From Tetragonia tetragonoides (taxonomy: Eukaryota > Streptophyta > Magnoliopsida > Caryophyllales > Aizoaceae), in the NCBI GenBank assembly GCA_038025085.1, contig CM076152.1, positions 28,151,501-28,215,500 on the forward strand: DNA of 64,000 nt, in the 5' to 3' direction. Below are positions 22,882 to 34,176 of this stretch, one piece after another (positions within the stretch are counted from its first letter, which is position 1; each line of letters opens with the position of its first letter). Below the pieces are notes generated by a model. The model had not been told where the DNA came from, searched no databases, and saw only the letters and a program-made list of their open reading frames with translations. Made by a program: the position numbers and the translations under genes.

Positions 22882-23528
22882 AGATCCCAGAAGCACTGCA
22901 AGAAGAGAGATAAGGTGCAAATTATTCAGCAAAAGGGCAGCACAGAAAGGTAAAAGCAGGACTCCTCAGGGCCACAGCAGAGTAGCAAGAATTCTGCAAG
23001 GCATCAGAATATGTGCAGGAAAAAGGAAACAGAATTCAGTAGGGATAGGCCGTAAAAGACCTTATCAGGGTCTCAGCAGAGAATCAAGCAATCCTACAAG
23101 GCATCAGAACATGTGCAGGAAAGAGACAGCAGATTCAGAAGGGAAGCAAATGCAGAAACTAAGATGTGAACCAGGCAGCAGGATCCAGCAGATAATCAGG
23201 ACAGGCTGCTGGAGAAAAGCAGAGCAAGATATGAAACAGAAAAACAGAAGAATTGGAAACTAGAAGAAAATGTAATTCTAGTTTATTATGTTTTTGTACT
23301 TTGTTGTAAGTCAGGAAAGATGCTTGTAATTGTTATGTTTTACAGAGATGGTGAACCACTGTCTGTAGTGTGTTGCACCAGATTAAAGAGTAGTAAGTTA
23401 GTAAGGGGATGCAGGAAAAAAGGAACCCTACCTAGTAGGTGGCCTTGGATTTGCATTGCCTTAGGGCTGTAATCTTATTACATTACAGTGAGCAATAATA
23501 CAATTTCTGACTTGCACCGAAAAAAAAA
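22882..23528 (+). other. LINE G 3' UTR and poly(A)
   Basis: The purine-rich tail has repeated blocks of the type CAAGGCATCAGAA-CATGTGCAGGAAA (near 22997 and 23097), the AGAGATGGTGAACCACTGTC segment, the hairpin at 23427-23439, TGACTTGCACC and poly(A). Confidence 0.75.
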
Positions 23529-23829
23529 CATTGGCATCGCGTCAAACCGCCCTTACAAGCCTATCAGGGACCCAATAACCGACCCTAGGGGCCTCCCATG
23601 TCCCCTAGGGGTCTCTCGTGCGATATGGGATGAAAATATTAATGTCGAAAAGTTTGTGTTCGGAGGCCCAAAACACGTCCCGTAGAGCATTCCCGAGGCC
23701 CAGTTTTCGTTTTCGCCCGAAAGTTTTTCGTGGGCTCTATTATGGCCCCGGGGACCCCCGGTGCCCCAGGAGGGTCATACTTAACCCCGAACTCCGATAT
23801 CACCCATGTCGCCCGTTTTCGGGCCTTAA
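23529..23829 (+). repeat. Satellite block 5 (one unit, 301 bp)
   Basis: The single monomer runs from CATTGGCATCGCG to GGCCTTAA. Confidence 0.93.
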
Positions 23830-23841
23830 CATCGGCATCGC
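23830..23841 (+). repeat. 5' target copy of LINE I (CATCGGC variant)
   Basis: CATCGGCATCGC precedes I, and CATCGGCGTCGC follows it at 26071. The shared T to C change is found only around this copy. Confidence 0.8.
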
Positions 23842-25476
23842 AAGATTGACCTAAGGAAAGCCTATGACACTATTCATTGGAGTTTTGTCTAGGAAATGCT
23901 GCAAGGGTATGGTTTCCCAGTAAAATTCATTGGTTGGGTACTGGAGTGCATCCAAAGTGCAAGCTTCAGCATCAACATCAATGGGGAGGTTCATGGCTAT
24001 TTTCCTGCTAAGCGAGGCATTAGACAGGGAGATCCAGTATCTCCACTCATTTTTGTGTTGGTAATGGAGTATTTATCAAGAATCCTGAAAATAGCATGTA
24101 TGGACAAGAGCTTCAGTTGGCATCCCATGTGCAAAGAACTGGCACTGAGCCACCTATGTTTTGCTGATGACTTGATGTGCTTCTGCAAAGCAGCACCTGA
24201 ATCTGTGAGTATCATGATGAATAGCTTGAATTATTTTTCACAAGCTACTGGCCTGTTTGCAAATAAAGAGAAATCTAACATGTACATTGCTGGTGTAAGT
24301 GAACAAGTGAAAAGTGAGCTGTTAGACTTATCAGGGTTCAGAGAGGGGACACTACCCATGAAATATCTGGGGGTGCCACTGTCTCCATCTAAATGGAGCA
24401 AAGTTGACTGTGATTGCTTGGTGGATAAAATGACAAAAAAGCTTCAGATTTGGGCATTCAGAAACCTCTCATATGCAGGAAGGGCTCAACTTATAAATTC
24501 TGTATTATTCTCTATACATGTGTACTGGTCAAGCATCTTTGTAATGCCTGCAGGGGTACTCAAAAGTGTGGAGAAAAAATGCAGATCCTTTTTGTGGGGC
24601 TCTACTGATCAGAAACAGAAGACTAGCCTGGTGGCATGGGATATGGTATGCAGTCCAAGGAAAAATGGTGGAATAAACATTAAAAATTGCAAATCGTTCA
24701 ATATTGCATTAAATGGGAAGCATATTTGGGATTTAGCCACAAAAAAAGACACTCTGTGGGTTAAATGGATAAATGGGATTTATTTGAAGGGAACTAATCT
24801 CTGGAACTATGAGCCTGTTTGGGGTGCCAGCTGGTACTGGAAAAAACTCAATAAAATCAAGAGTCTCTTCCAGGACCAATATTCAGCTAGAGGAGTGTGG
24901 AAGGGCACTACTGATGGGCTCTACACTGTTGCAAGTGGATACAGGATACTAGCAGGGCCCATGCCAAAATCCAGACATGCTAACCTGATTTGGGGAAAGA
25001 TAACCATGCCTAGGCAAAGTTTCTGCTTGTGGTTGGCTCATTTGGGAAGACTGTTAACAAAGGATAGAATGCTGAAGATGGGTTTCCTGAATGGAGATGC
25101 CATGTGCAACCTGTGCAAAGTGGAGACAGAAGACCATAACCACCTGTTCTTCAGCTGTAGGGTGTCTGCAGGGATCCTGGATCAGCTAAGAGGATGGCTA
25201 CAGATGACAGGAAAAGCTAACACTATCCAAGGAATGCTCAACTGGATAAGCAGACAAAAGGTTTCCTGTTTCAGAAGGGAAGTTTATGCAGCAGGACTTG
25301 CAGCAACAGTGTATTGGATATGGAGGTGCAGAAACATCCAGCATTTTGAGGGGACAAGAATGTCTTTGATGCAGATCAAGCAGCAGATTTAGCAGGGGGT
25401 CAGAATTAGAATACAACAATGCAGCAGCAAGAGGAAAATAAACAACAAGGACAGGAGATGGATAGAAAATGTGTAA
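23842..25476 (+). pseudogene. LINE I ORF2, partial (RT palm to C-terminus)
   Basis: KIDLRKAYDTIHWSFV is followed by a TAG at about 23889-23891 where relatives have Lys. The frame is then open for 498 codons (23896-25392) with KRGIRQGDPVSPL, LCFADDL (about 24155-24175), MKYLGVPLSPSKW and the zf-RVT-like region. A Gln to TAG change ends it at 25390-25392, and the same frame resumes to TAA 25476 (..RWIENV). It is very similar to copy L through this part. Confidence 0.92.
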
Positions 25477-26070
25477 TATATCTGTTTTCTGAATTTGGTG
25501 TTGATGGAAAGCATGCAGCAGATCAGCTGAAAATCAGTTTCAGATGGCAGCAGGTCAGCAGTAGGGGAGATAAGCAAAACCCAGCAGCTCTTCAAGGCAT
25601 GAGAACCTGTGCAGAAACTCATTCAGCAGGTTACAACAAAGGGAATTAGAATCAGTTGGCAAAAACTAGGCAGAGAGAGGAAGTAGAAGAATCTGTGCAG
25701 AAATCCTTGCAGCAGGTTTCAGCAGGAAACCAGAATCAGCTGCCTAAAGCTAGGCAGAGTTAGGAAAAGCAGTGTCCAGCAGATCGAAAAGGCTAGAAGA
25801 ATTGTAATATGGTGAACCACTGCTTATTATGTTTGTGTATTTTGCTCTAAGTCAGGAATGATTTTTTGTATTTTGTTGTGTTTACAGAGATGGTGAACCA
25901 CTGCTTGTAGTGAGTTGCTCTAGTAGACTCTAGGTTTGTAAGGCAGTAAAGGAATGGAGAAAAAAGGTACCCTACCTAGTAGGTGGCCTTGGATTTGCAT
26001 TGCCTATGGGCTGTAATCTCGTTACATTATAGCTAGCAATAATACAATTTCTGACTTGCACAAAAAAAAA
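25477..26070 (+). other. LINE I 3' UTR and poly(A)
   Basis: The tail contains repeated CAGCAGGTTTCAGCAGG-like blocks, a local duplication of ATGGTGAACCACTGCTT (25811 and 25890), the hairpin at 25971-25983 and poly(A). Confidence 0.75.
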
Positions 26071-26373
26071 CATCGGCGTCGCGTCAAACCGCCCTTACAA
26101 GCCTATCAAGGACCCAATAACCGACCCTAGGGGCGTCCCATGTCCCTTAGGGGTCCCTCTTGTGATATGGGGCGTCAATATTAACATCCAAAAGTTTGCG
26201 TCCGGAGGCCCAAAACACGCCCCCTAGAGCATCCCCTGGACACGGTTTCCGTTTTCGCCTGAAAACTTTTCGAGGGCTCTATTATGGCCCTAGGGGCCCC
26301 CAGGTGCCTCGAAAGGGTCATACTTATCCCTGAACTCAGATAGCACCCAAGTCGCCCATTTTCGGGCCTTAAC
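26071..26373 (+). repeat. Satellite block 6 (one unit, about 303 bp)
   Basis: The monomer starts CATCGGCGTCGCG and ends GGCCTTAAC, where LINE J begins bluntly. It is more diverged than the others (for example GGCGTCAATATTAACATCC). Confidence 0.9.
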
Positions 26374-28692
26374 TAGGGGATGGAAACACTCAATTTTTCC
26401 ATGCACTTATGAAGCAAAAAAGGCAGCAGCACAGAGTACACTCCATTAAGACACAGGAAGGTACCTTGCTAGAGGAAAAGAACCAGATTGTGAAGGAATT
26501 TGTGGAATTCTACAGAGGAATGCTAGGAGTTGCTGGAATCAGAGCCACTTCAGCAGAAAGCAGCTTCTTCTCAGCAGGACACAGACTAGACATACACCAA
26601 CAGATGTCTCTGATTGCCCCTGTGACTGCTGAAGAAGTAAAGAGAGCTATGTTTGAAATTGACTGTAATAAGAGCCCAGGCCCTGATGGATTTGGATCAG
26701 GGTTTTTCAAAGAAGCATGGCAAACAGTGGGGCAGGAAGTGACAGAGGCCATTATTGATTTTTTTGAGTCTTCCAAAATGCTAAAAGAAGTGAATGCAAC
26801 TAACTTATGTCTTGTGCAGAAAATATCAAATCCTGAAAAGGCTTCTGATTACAGACCCATAGCCTGTTGCAACACCATCTACAAGTGCATCTCCAAGATC
26901 CTATGTGGAAGACTGGCAAGAGTACTACCAGAACTAATTTCTGTAAACCAGGGAGCTTTTGTGGCACAAAGATCCATAGTCCACAACATTATGATTTGTC
27001 AGGATCTAATCAAGCACTATAACAGAAAACAATCCTCCCCAAGATGCCTGATGAAGATTGACCTCAGGAAAGCCTATGACACAGTACACTGGGGTTTTAT
27101 CAAGGAAATGATGCAAGGATATGGATTCCCATTGAAATTTAGTGGGTGGATACTAGAATGTGTGCAAACAGCAAGCTTCAGCATCAACCTGAATGGGGAA
27201 GCCCATGGATATTTCACTGCAAAGCGTGGCATTAGACAAGGAGACCCAATTTCTCCACTAATTTTTGTGCTAGTGATGGAATACCTGTCAAGAACCTTGA
27301 AGATAGCTTGCATGGACAACAGCTTCAACTGGCACCCCATGTGCAAAGAACTTGCACTAAGTCATCTATGCTTTGCAGATGACTTGATGTGTTTCTGCAA
27401 AGCTACACCTGACTCTGTGAATATCCTAATGGAGTGCCTGAATTACTTCTCACAAGCCACTGGTTTATGTGCAAACCAGGAAAAGTCAAGCATTTATGTG
27501 GCAGGGGTTAGTGAACAAGAGAAAAGGGTGCTGGTGAGCCTCTCAGGGTTTCAGGAGGGTACATTGCCAATGAAATACCTAGGTGTCCCTCTATCCCCAT
27601 CAAAATGGAGCAAAATGGATTGTGAATGCTTGATGGATAAAATGACAAAAAGACTTCACACATGGGCTTCCAGGAACCTCTCATATGCAGGAAGGGCACA
27701 ACTAATAAATTCTGTATTATTATCTATACATGTCTACTGGTCAAGCATATTTGTTATGCCTGCTGGAGTACTAAAAAGCATAGAGAAAAAATGCAGATTG
27801 TTTCTTTGGGGGGGGGGGAACTGACCTCAAGCACAAAACTAGCCTGGTGGCTTGGGAAGTAGTATGCAGACCAAGGAGAAATGGGGGGATAAATATTAAA
27901 CATTGCAAATGGTTTAATATAGCCCTAAATGGGAAGCACATTTGGGATATAGCCACAAAAAAGGACACATTGTGGGTGAAGTGGATTAATGGAGTATATT
28001 TGAAAGGAAGTAATTTCTGGAATTATGCTCCTGTATGGGGAGCCAGCTGGTATTGGACTAAGCTCAACAAGATCAAAAGTCACTTCCAGGAGCACTATTC
28101 AACAAGAGGAGTGTGGAGGGAAACTGAAAATGGAATGTACTCAGTTGCTAGTGGATACAGAATTTTGATGGGAAATATGCCAAAATACAGACATTATGCC
28201 CTGATATGGGGAAGAGTTTCTGTACCTAGGCACAGCTTCTGTCTATGGTTGGCACAAATGGGGAGATTACTGACCAAAGACAGGCTACATAATATGGGCT
28301 TCCTTAATGGAGACACCATATGCTACCTGTGCAAAGAGGAGACAGAAAGTCACGGCCATCTATTTTTTAGATGCAGTATTTCAACAGAGATAATGAAACA
28401 GGTACAGACATGGCTGCATATTTCTGCAAGAGGAAGCACAATTCAGGGGCTACTAAACTGGATGAGTAGACAGAAATGCTCGAGATTCAGAAAGGAAGTG
28501 TATGCAGCTGGAATAGCAGCAACTGCATACTGGATTTGGAGAGCCAGAAATCTGATATGCTTTGAAAAGAGCAGGCTACCAGCAACACAGATTATGCAAC
28601 AGATACAGCAAGCAATCAGAGTCAGAATCCAACAGTGCAGCAGCAATAGGAAGCTAAAAAGCAAGGATAAAAGATGGATAAGGCAACTGTGA
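26374..28692 (+). pseudogene. LINE J ORF2, partial, one frameshift
   Basis: It is open from 26409 for 471 codons with NKSPGPDGFGSGFF, MKIDLRKAYDTVHW, KRGIRQGDPISPL, LCFADDL and MKYLGVPLSPSKW. An expanded G-run at 27810-27820 shifts the frame. The remainder is open at 27847-28692 with the zf-RVT-like Cys/His cluster (CYLC..HGHLFFRC) and a basic end. Apart from truncation this is the only visible lesion. Confidence 0.92.
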
Positions 28693-29334
28693 GCCTGAAT
28701 CAGGAAAATGGAAGAAATACAGAAGCACTTCACACAGGAGAGCAGCTTACAGCAGGCTGCAGCAGAGACTTCAGGAAGGAACCAGTAGCAGACTGCAGAA
28801 GATAGGCTGCAATCCAGGTAGAAGAATCCAGCAGGAAAAAAGGACAGCAGGCTCCAGGAAGGATACAGAAGCAGATTTATACAGAGAGAATCTGACGCAG
28901 AACAAATGCAAGGAATAGGCAGCAGTGCAGGAACTCAGGCAGCAGGTTTCAGCAGGTAATCAGCAACAGGTTGAAGAAGCAAGGCAGAATGAAAAAATAT
29001 AACAGATCCAAGCAGAGTTGAAAAGCTAGAAGGAATTGTAATATCTTTAGCTATTTATGTTTTTGTATTTTGATGTAAGTCAGAAATAATTTTTGCAAAT
29101 TGTAATGTTTACAGAGATGGTGAGGAGGAATTTTTGCAAAGTGTAATGTTTACAGAGATGGTGAACCACTGCCTGTAGTGAGTTGCACCAGATTGAAGGG
29201 TTGTAAGGTATTAGAGGGATGCAGCAAAAAGGAACCCTACCTAGTAGGTGGCCTTGGATCTGCATTGCCTAAGGACTGTAATCTTGTTACATTACAGAGA
29301 GCAATAATACAATTTCTGACTTGCACCAAAAAAA
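28693..29334 (+). other. LINE J 3' UTR and poly(A)
   Basis: The tail includes the GGCAGCAGGTTTCAGCAGG segment (28948-28966), which corresponds to the acceptor side of B's deletion. The AGAGATGGTGA segment is doubled (29112, 29152), and the hairpin lies at 29236-29248. Confidence 0.75.
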
Positions 29335-29347
29335 CATTGGCATCGCG
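29335..29347 (+). repeat. Target remnant CATTGGCATCGCG between LINEs J and K
   Basis: Thirteen bases of satellite serve as J's 3' junction and K's 5' target copy. K's other copy is at 39638. Confidence 0.85.
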
Positions 29348-29391
29348 TGCATGTGGAGAACTTCTGTCTCTAAGCGATTTCTCTCTCGGGC

Positions 29392-30783
29392 ATGGTAGAT
29401 TCTGCTAGCATGACCGGTACCATGGCAGGGGAAGGTCGTGGTCAGGGGCCTATGGGAAGAAACCATGGATATCGTGGTGGTAGGGGTGGTCCTGTGGGTG
29501 GTTCTAATGGTGGCGTCACCGGAGAAACACCAAATGCTTCTCGCGTTGCGAGGAATTTGAACCTTGAATTGGAAAACTTGAGTGCTGAACAATTAGATGG
29601 AGCCATTCGATTAATTATTTCTGTAATTAGTCCTCTTGACGTTGGAGCCCAGAAGAAAGTGAGAGAAGAGCTTAAGTCGGTGCTGCGAGATAGAGCAGGG
29701 AGCAACCAATCTTGGGTGGATGAGACTGACGCTGCCATACCAGACCCTGGTAAGTCTTCATCTCCGTGGGATAAGTTTGATGTCTCAAAATTGAGTTCTG
29801 CTGGATTTAAACTCAATTACATTGCGCCAATTGAATGTGATGGGAAGAAAATTGGGAAAATTGATATGGATGATATACATGAGGAAGTGGATTATTGATG
29901 TTCTTCTGTTGTATACTTTATTATGGGAGCTAAACCTCCATTAGCAATAATTAATGGTTTTATTAGGAGAATATGGAAACAATATGGTGTTGATAAAGTG
30001 GTGATGATGAAAAATGGATTAACATTGGTGCATTTTGAGTCTGAAATTGGGCGTGATAATGTGTTAGAAGCTGGAATTTTCCATTTTGAAAGCAAACCTC
30101 TAATTGTGAGACCATGGGGGAATAATTTGGAGGAAATAAATGAGAATGTGTTATCAGTCCCAGTCTGGATTCGTCTTCATAATCTGGATGTTAGGTACTG
30201 GAGTCCTAGGGGCATAAGCAAGATTTGCAGCTTGCTGTGCCAACCTATTATGGTTGATAAGAACACAGAGCTCAAAATGGGGGTTGATTATGTTCGTGCT
30301 CTGGTGGATGTGGAACTGAAAGGACAATTCCCTAAAGAAATTGTTTATGAGGATGCCATGGGGAGGTTGATAACTTGGGAGGTTGAGTATGAGTGGAAAC
30401 CAGTTAAGTGTGCATACTGCAAGCTCCTTGGGCATGAGGAAGCTAAGTGCAGGAAGAAGATGCCAAGAAAACAATGGCAGCCTAAGCAGCCCATTGTGGT
30501 CACTAAGGAGAAGCCTGTAGCTTCTACTCTTGATGCAGGGCAACAACCAGTTCAGACTCCTCCTTCACAAATTATGCAACAAGCTACTTTATCTATCCAG
30601 ACAGCTGAAGCTGGTAGGGGATGGAGAGTTGTACAAAATAATGCCAGGAAAAAAAACCAAGAGGGACAGGGGATGAATGTTACAAATCCTTTTGAAGTGC
30701 TCAATGGGGTTGATGCAGAAACTGGAGCTGCAGAGACCATAATAGTGCAGGATGATCCAGGGCTGCTTGATGCCCATGGATAG
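29392..30783 (+). pseudogene. LINE K ORF1, one nonsense codon
   Basis: The start is ATG 29392 (MVDSASMTGTMAGEG), with a Gly/Arg-rich N-terminus (GRGQGPMGRNHGYRGGRGG) not present in the other ORF1s. The DUF4283-like domain follows (KFDVSKLSSAGFKLNYI; GAKPPLAIINGFIRRIW; VPVWIRLHNLDVRYW). A Trp has become TGA at 29896-29898, and the same frame continues to TAG 30783. The knuckle is CAYCKLLGHEEAKC (about 30412-30453). The end overlaps ORF2 in ATGGATAG. Confidence 0.88.
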
Positions 30784-33603
30784 GCTCCTCTCATGGAATG
30801 TTAGAGGCCTTAATTGGCCCAATAAGCAAAGAGAAATCTATCTATTTTGCAAGAAGAATAATTTTGGTTTTTGTAGTTTGTTGGAAACAAAAATTAAAAC
30901 TCAAAAAATAGCTGAAGCTCATGCCAGGATTTGTACGGTTGGGAACATTTTATTAATCATCAGCATCATCATCTAGGGAGAGTGTGGATTTTCTGGAGGT
31001 AGGACATATTCCATGTTACCATTGAATCCTCATATGCTCAATTTGTTCATTGCAAGATTACTCACAGGGCCACTGGTAATATGTTTTTCTGTTCTTGTAT
31101 GTATGCTTATAATGATGCAACTGCTAGAGTTGAACTGTGGAAGGAATTAAATGCATTGAATGGGACTATGAATATGCCTTGGCTGCTTATGGGGGATTTT
31201 AATTGCATGCTTGATCCTGGGGATAGGCTTGGAGGAAATCCTTTAACATTTGCAGATATTAGGGATTTTAAAGCATGTATTGAGAACTGTTAGCTGCAAG
31301 GCCTTAAATGGACTGGTTGCCAGTTCACATGGAGTAATAAGCAGGAGGATGGGGATAGAGTTTGGTCTAAACTAGATAGGGTTTTGGTTAATGGACATTG
31401 GATTCAGGAATTTGTGGATTCTGAAGCTATTTTTCTTACAGAGGGACTGTCTGATCATTCCCCTGCTGCTGTATCTATCCACCCACACACTAAAAGGCAT
31501 GCTCAACCTTTTAAGTTCTGAGATATGTGGATAGATGATCCTGAATTCCACACACTTGTTGAGAATGCCTGGCATACAGAGATTATGGGATGCAAGATGT
31601 TTCAGGTGGTACAGAAAATGAAAATATTAAAGGGGTCTCTCAAGAAGCTTCACATACACAAATATGCAGATATGATTGGGCAGGTGGATATGGCTAGAAC
31701 TCAAATGTTAAATTTGCAGGAGGAAATTCATAAAAATCCTGCAAATCTATTGTTGCAGCACCAGGAAAAATTGGCAAGAAGGAAATTTTTAGAGGTTAAT
31801 TTGGCAAGTGAGAAACTTTTGAAGCAGAGGAGTAAAGCAGATTGGATTAGGCTTGGGGATAATAATTCTGCATATGTCTATGCAGTAATTAAACAACGCA
31901 GGCACAAAGGAAGAATTACTTCTATAACTAAGGAGAATGGGGACTACACCAGTGATCCAGAGAAGATTACAGAGAATTTTGTCACTTATTTCCAGGATAT
32001 GCTTGGGAGTTCAATGCCAAGGGTTCCAATTGAGCAGAGGGTGATGAGTCAGGGACCTGTACTGAATATCCAGCAGCAACTCCAGTTGATTGCTCCTTTT
32101 ACACATGAGGACATCAAAAAAGCCTATTTTTCTATCCCCAACTCCAAGAGCCCAGGCCCAGATGGGTACAGTGGAGGGTTTTTCAAAGCAACATGGCCTA
32201 TTATAGGAGGGGAAGTGATTGAGGCAGTTCAAGACTTCTTTCAGACTGGCAGGCTCTTGAAAAGCATCAATACTACTGCCATTGCCCTTGTTCCAAATGT
32301 TAATAATGCTTGCAATGCTGCCGAATACAGGCTTATTGCTTGCTGCAATGTGCTGTATAAGGGCATATCCTAGCTTCTATGCTCTAGACTGAAGAAGATA
32401 TTTCCTGAGATTGTGAATGAGAATCAGGGTGCATTTGTGGCTGGCAGATCCATAGCTCACAATGTTTTGATTAGCCAGGATATTATTAGGCTCTATGGGA
32501 GACAAAATTCCTCCCCTAGATGCCTCATGAAGATTGATCTAAGGAAGGCTTATGACACTAACAATTGGAGATTTATAATGGAATTACTAGAAGCTTTTAA
32601 GTTTCCTAGTAAATTCTGCAAATGGTTGAGCAATGTATGATGACAACCAGCTTTTCAGTGGTCATCAATGGAGAATTATGTGGTTTTTTTCAGGGAGGCA
32701 GAGGGCTAAGACAAGGAGATCCAGTCTCACCTCTGCTATTTGTCATGGCAATGGAATATTTAACAAGGAAGATCCAGCTGGAAGCACTGCAAGCAGAATT
32801 TTCTTTTCACCCCCTTTGCAGAGGCCTGAAGCTTGTTACGCTTTGCTTTGCAGATGACCTTTTGCTGTTCTGCAATGGCAAAGCTAGCTCTGTGAGTATA
32901 CTCCATGACTGTTTACAACAGTTTGCTGCAACATCAGGATTATGTGTAAGTTCTATGAAATCTTGCATCTATACAACTGGTATACAACAGGTCATTGAGG
33001 AGAAAATACTAGATTTAACTGGGTTTGTGAAGGGGAATTTCCCTATGAAATCTATCCCCTACTAAGTGGAGTAAAACTGATTGCCAGCTGCTCATTGATA
33101 AAATAACCAGTAGAATCAAATGCTGGTCCAGCAGACATTTGTCTTATGCAGGGAGGACCCAACTGGTTAACTCAGTCCTCTTTTCCTTGCAAGTTTACTG
33201 GGCATCCATGTTTATTATGCCACAGCACATAGTCAATAAAATTGAGCAGATTTGCAGGCAGTTCTTATGGGGGTAGGATGTAAGGAGAACTCCTCTTGTA
33301 TCTTGGGATCAGATCTGCAAGCCTAGATCAGCAGGTGGACTAAGCATTAAGAGCTGTAAAGAATGGAATACAGTAGCAATGGGTAAGCATATATGGGCTG
33401 TGTCTTCTAAACAAGATGTACTATGGGTTAAATGGGTTAATTCCATATATATGAAACAACAAAATTTCTGGGAGCATGAGGGGAAGGGGAGTCATAGCTG
33501 GTATTGGAAGAAATTGAATAAAATCAAGGGGAATTCAGAGCTGGATATGTTCTTGATACACAGTGGGGGCAAGACAATACTGGGAGATATACCATAGGCA
33601 CAG
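30776..33603 (+). pseudogene. LINE K ORF2, 5' part (endonuclease and RT), decayed
   Basis: ATG 30776 gives MDRLLSWNVRGLNWPNKQ. The endonuclease (to about 31500) is broken by frameshifts; MGDFNCMLDPG (about 31189) and LSDHSPAAV are recognisable. Linker and RT are open at 31525-32373 (SKSPGPDGYSGGFF), then a stop, then 32413-32640 (KIDLRKAYDT) and 32622-33065 (GRGLRQGDPVSPLLF, LCFADDLLLFC). The frame decays further to 33603, where the gypsy element splits it; the reading resumes at 38965. Confidence 0.88.
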
Positions 33604-34112
33604 TGTTAGGTTCCACCTACACCACCTTGTATTTTAATGCTTTCCTTTACTTTCCTTGCATTGTAACATGTCTCTAAGAAGGTTCCTGCGTGTTGACCCT
33701 TGGACATGTCTTTACGCTTTCTAGTTCCCAAGTAACATATCTCTAAGGCGCTTCCTGCGTGTTGACCCTTGGACATGTCTTTAAGCTTTCTAGTTCTTTA
33801 CTTTTAGGAGTAGATGTCGAGTATGAAAGTTATGCACTCTTGATGTATACTCCTATCAGAATGAATAAACCTTTTAAGAATCTTTATGGGGGAAGCAGTC
33901 CTCCATATTGATGTGTTGATGTCAATGCTTGTTGTTGTTAAACTGTATTGATTACTTTCATCATCCAATCCCTCTCACTAACTCTGTCCCTCCCTCTCCC
34001 TCTCGTGTCCATGGACACCACATCGACGTTCCTTGTGTACGGCTGGCATTCTTGCCGCTAGGAGACAAGAGCGCGCCTCACGTTCCGCAACAGACAAAGG
34101 CGGACCGTGACA
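33604..34112 (+). repeat. 5' LTR of the nested gypsy element
   Basis: It contains an internal duplication: two copies of a block of about 75 bp around CCTGCG-TGTTGACCCTTGGAC. AATAAACC at 33863 may be the polyadenylation region. Confidence 0.93.
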
Positions 34113-34114
34113 TT

Positions 34115-34127
34115 TGGTATCAAAGCC
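34115..34127 (+). other. Primer-binding site, tRNA-iMet type
   Basis: TGGTATCAAAGCC lies 2 nt after the LTR and resembles the complement of the plant initiator tRNA-Met 3' end (TGGTATCAGAGC) with one difference. Confidence 0.8.
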
Positions 34128-34176
34128 CAGCTTGAGAGAAGCTCGCTCATCGGAAAGTTGCCTAGAGACGGAAGCC

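Larger units (their letters stand above)
20153..23528 (+). mobile_element. LINE copy G, 5'-truncated
   Basis: G begins at the end of the endonuclease domain (TCAGACCACTCCCCAATCTG, i.e. SDHSPIC), continues through RT and zf-RVT-like regions and ends in poly(A) 23520-23528. It has target copies on both sides. Confidence 0.92.
23842..26070 (+). mobile_element. LINE copy I, 5'-truncated
   Basis: I begins inside RT at AAGATTGACCTAAGG (the KIDLRKAYD motif) and ends in poly(A) 26062-26070. It is flanked by duplicated CATCGGC targets. Confidence 0.92.
26374..29334 (+). mobile_element. LINE copy J, 5'-truncated
   Basis: J starts at TAGGGGATGGAAACACTCAA, in the linker just before RT, and ends in a 7-nt poly(A) (29328-29334). 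No target copy lies at its 5' side; CATTGGCATCGCG follows at 29335. Confidence 0.92.
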
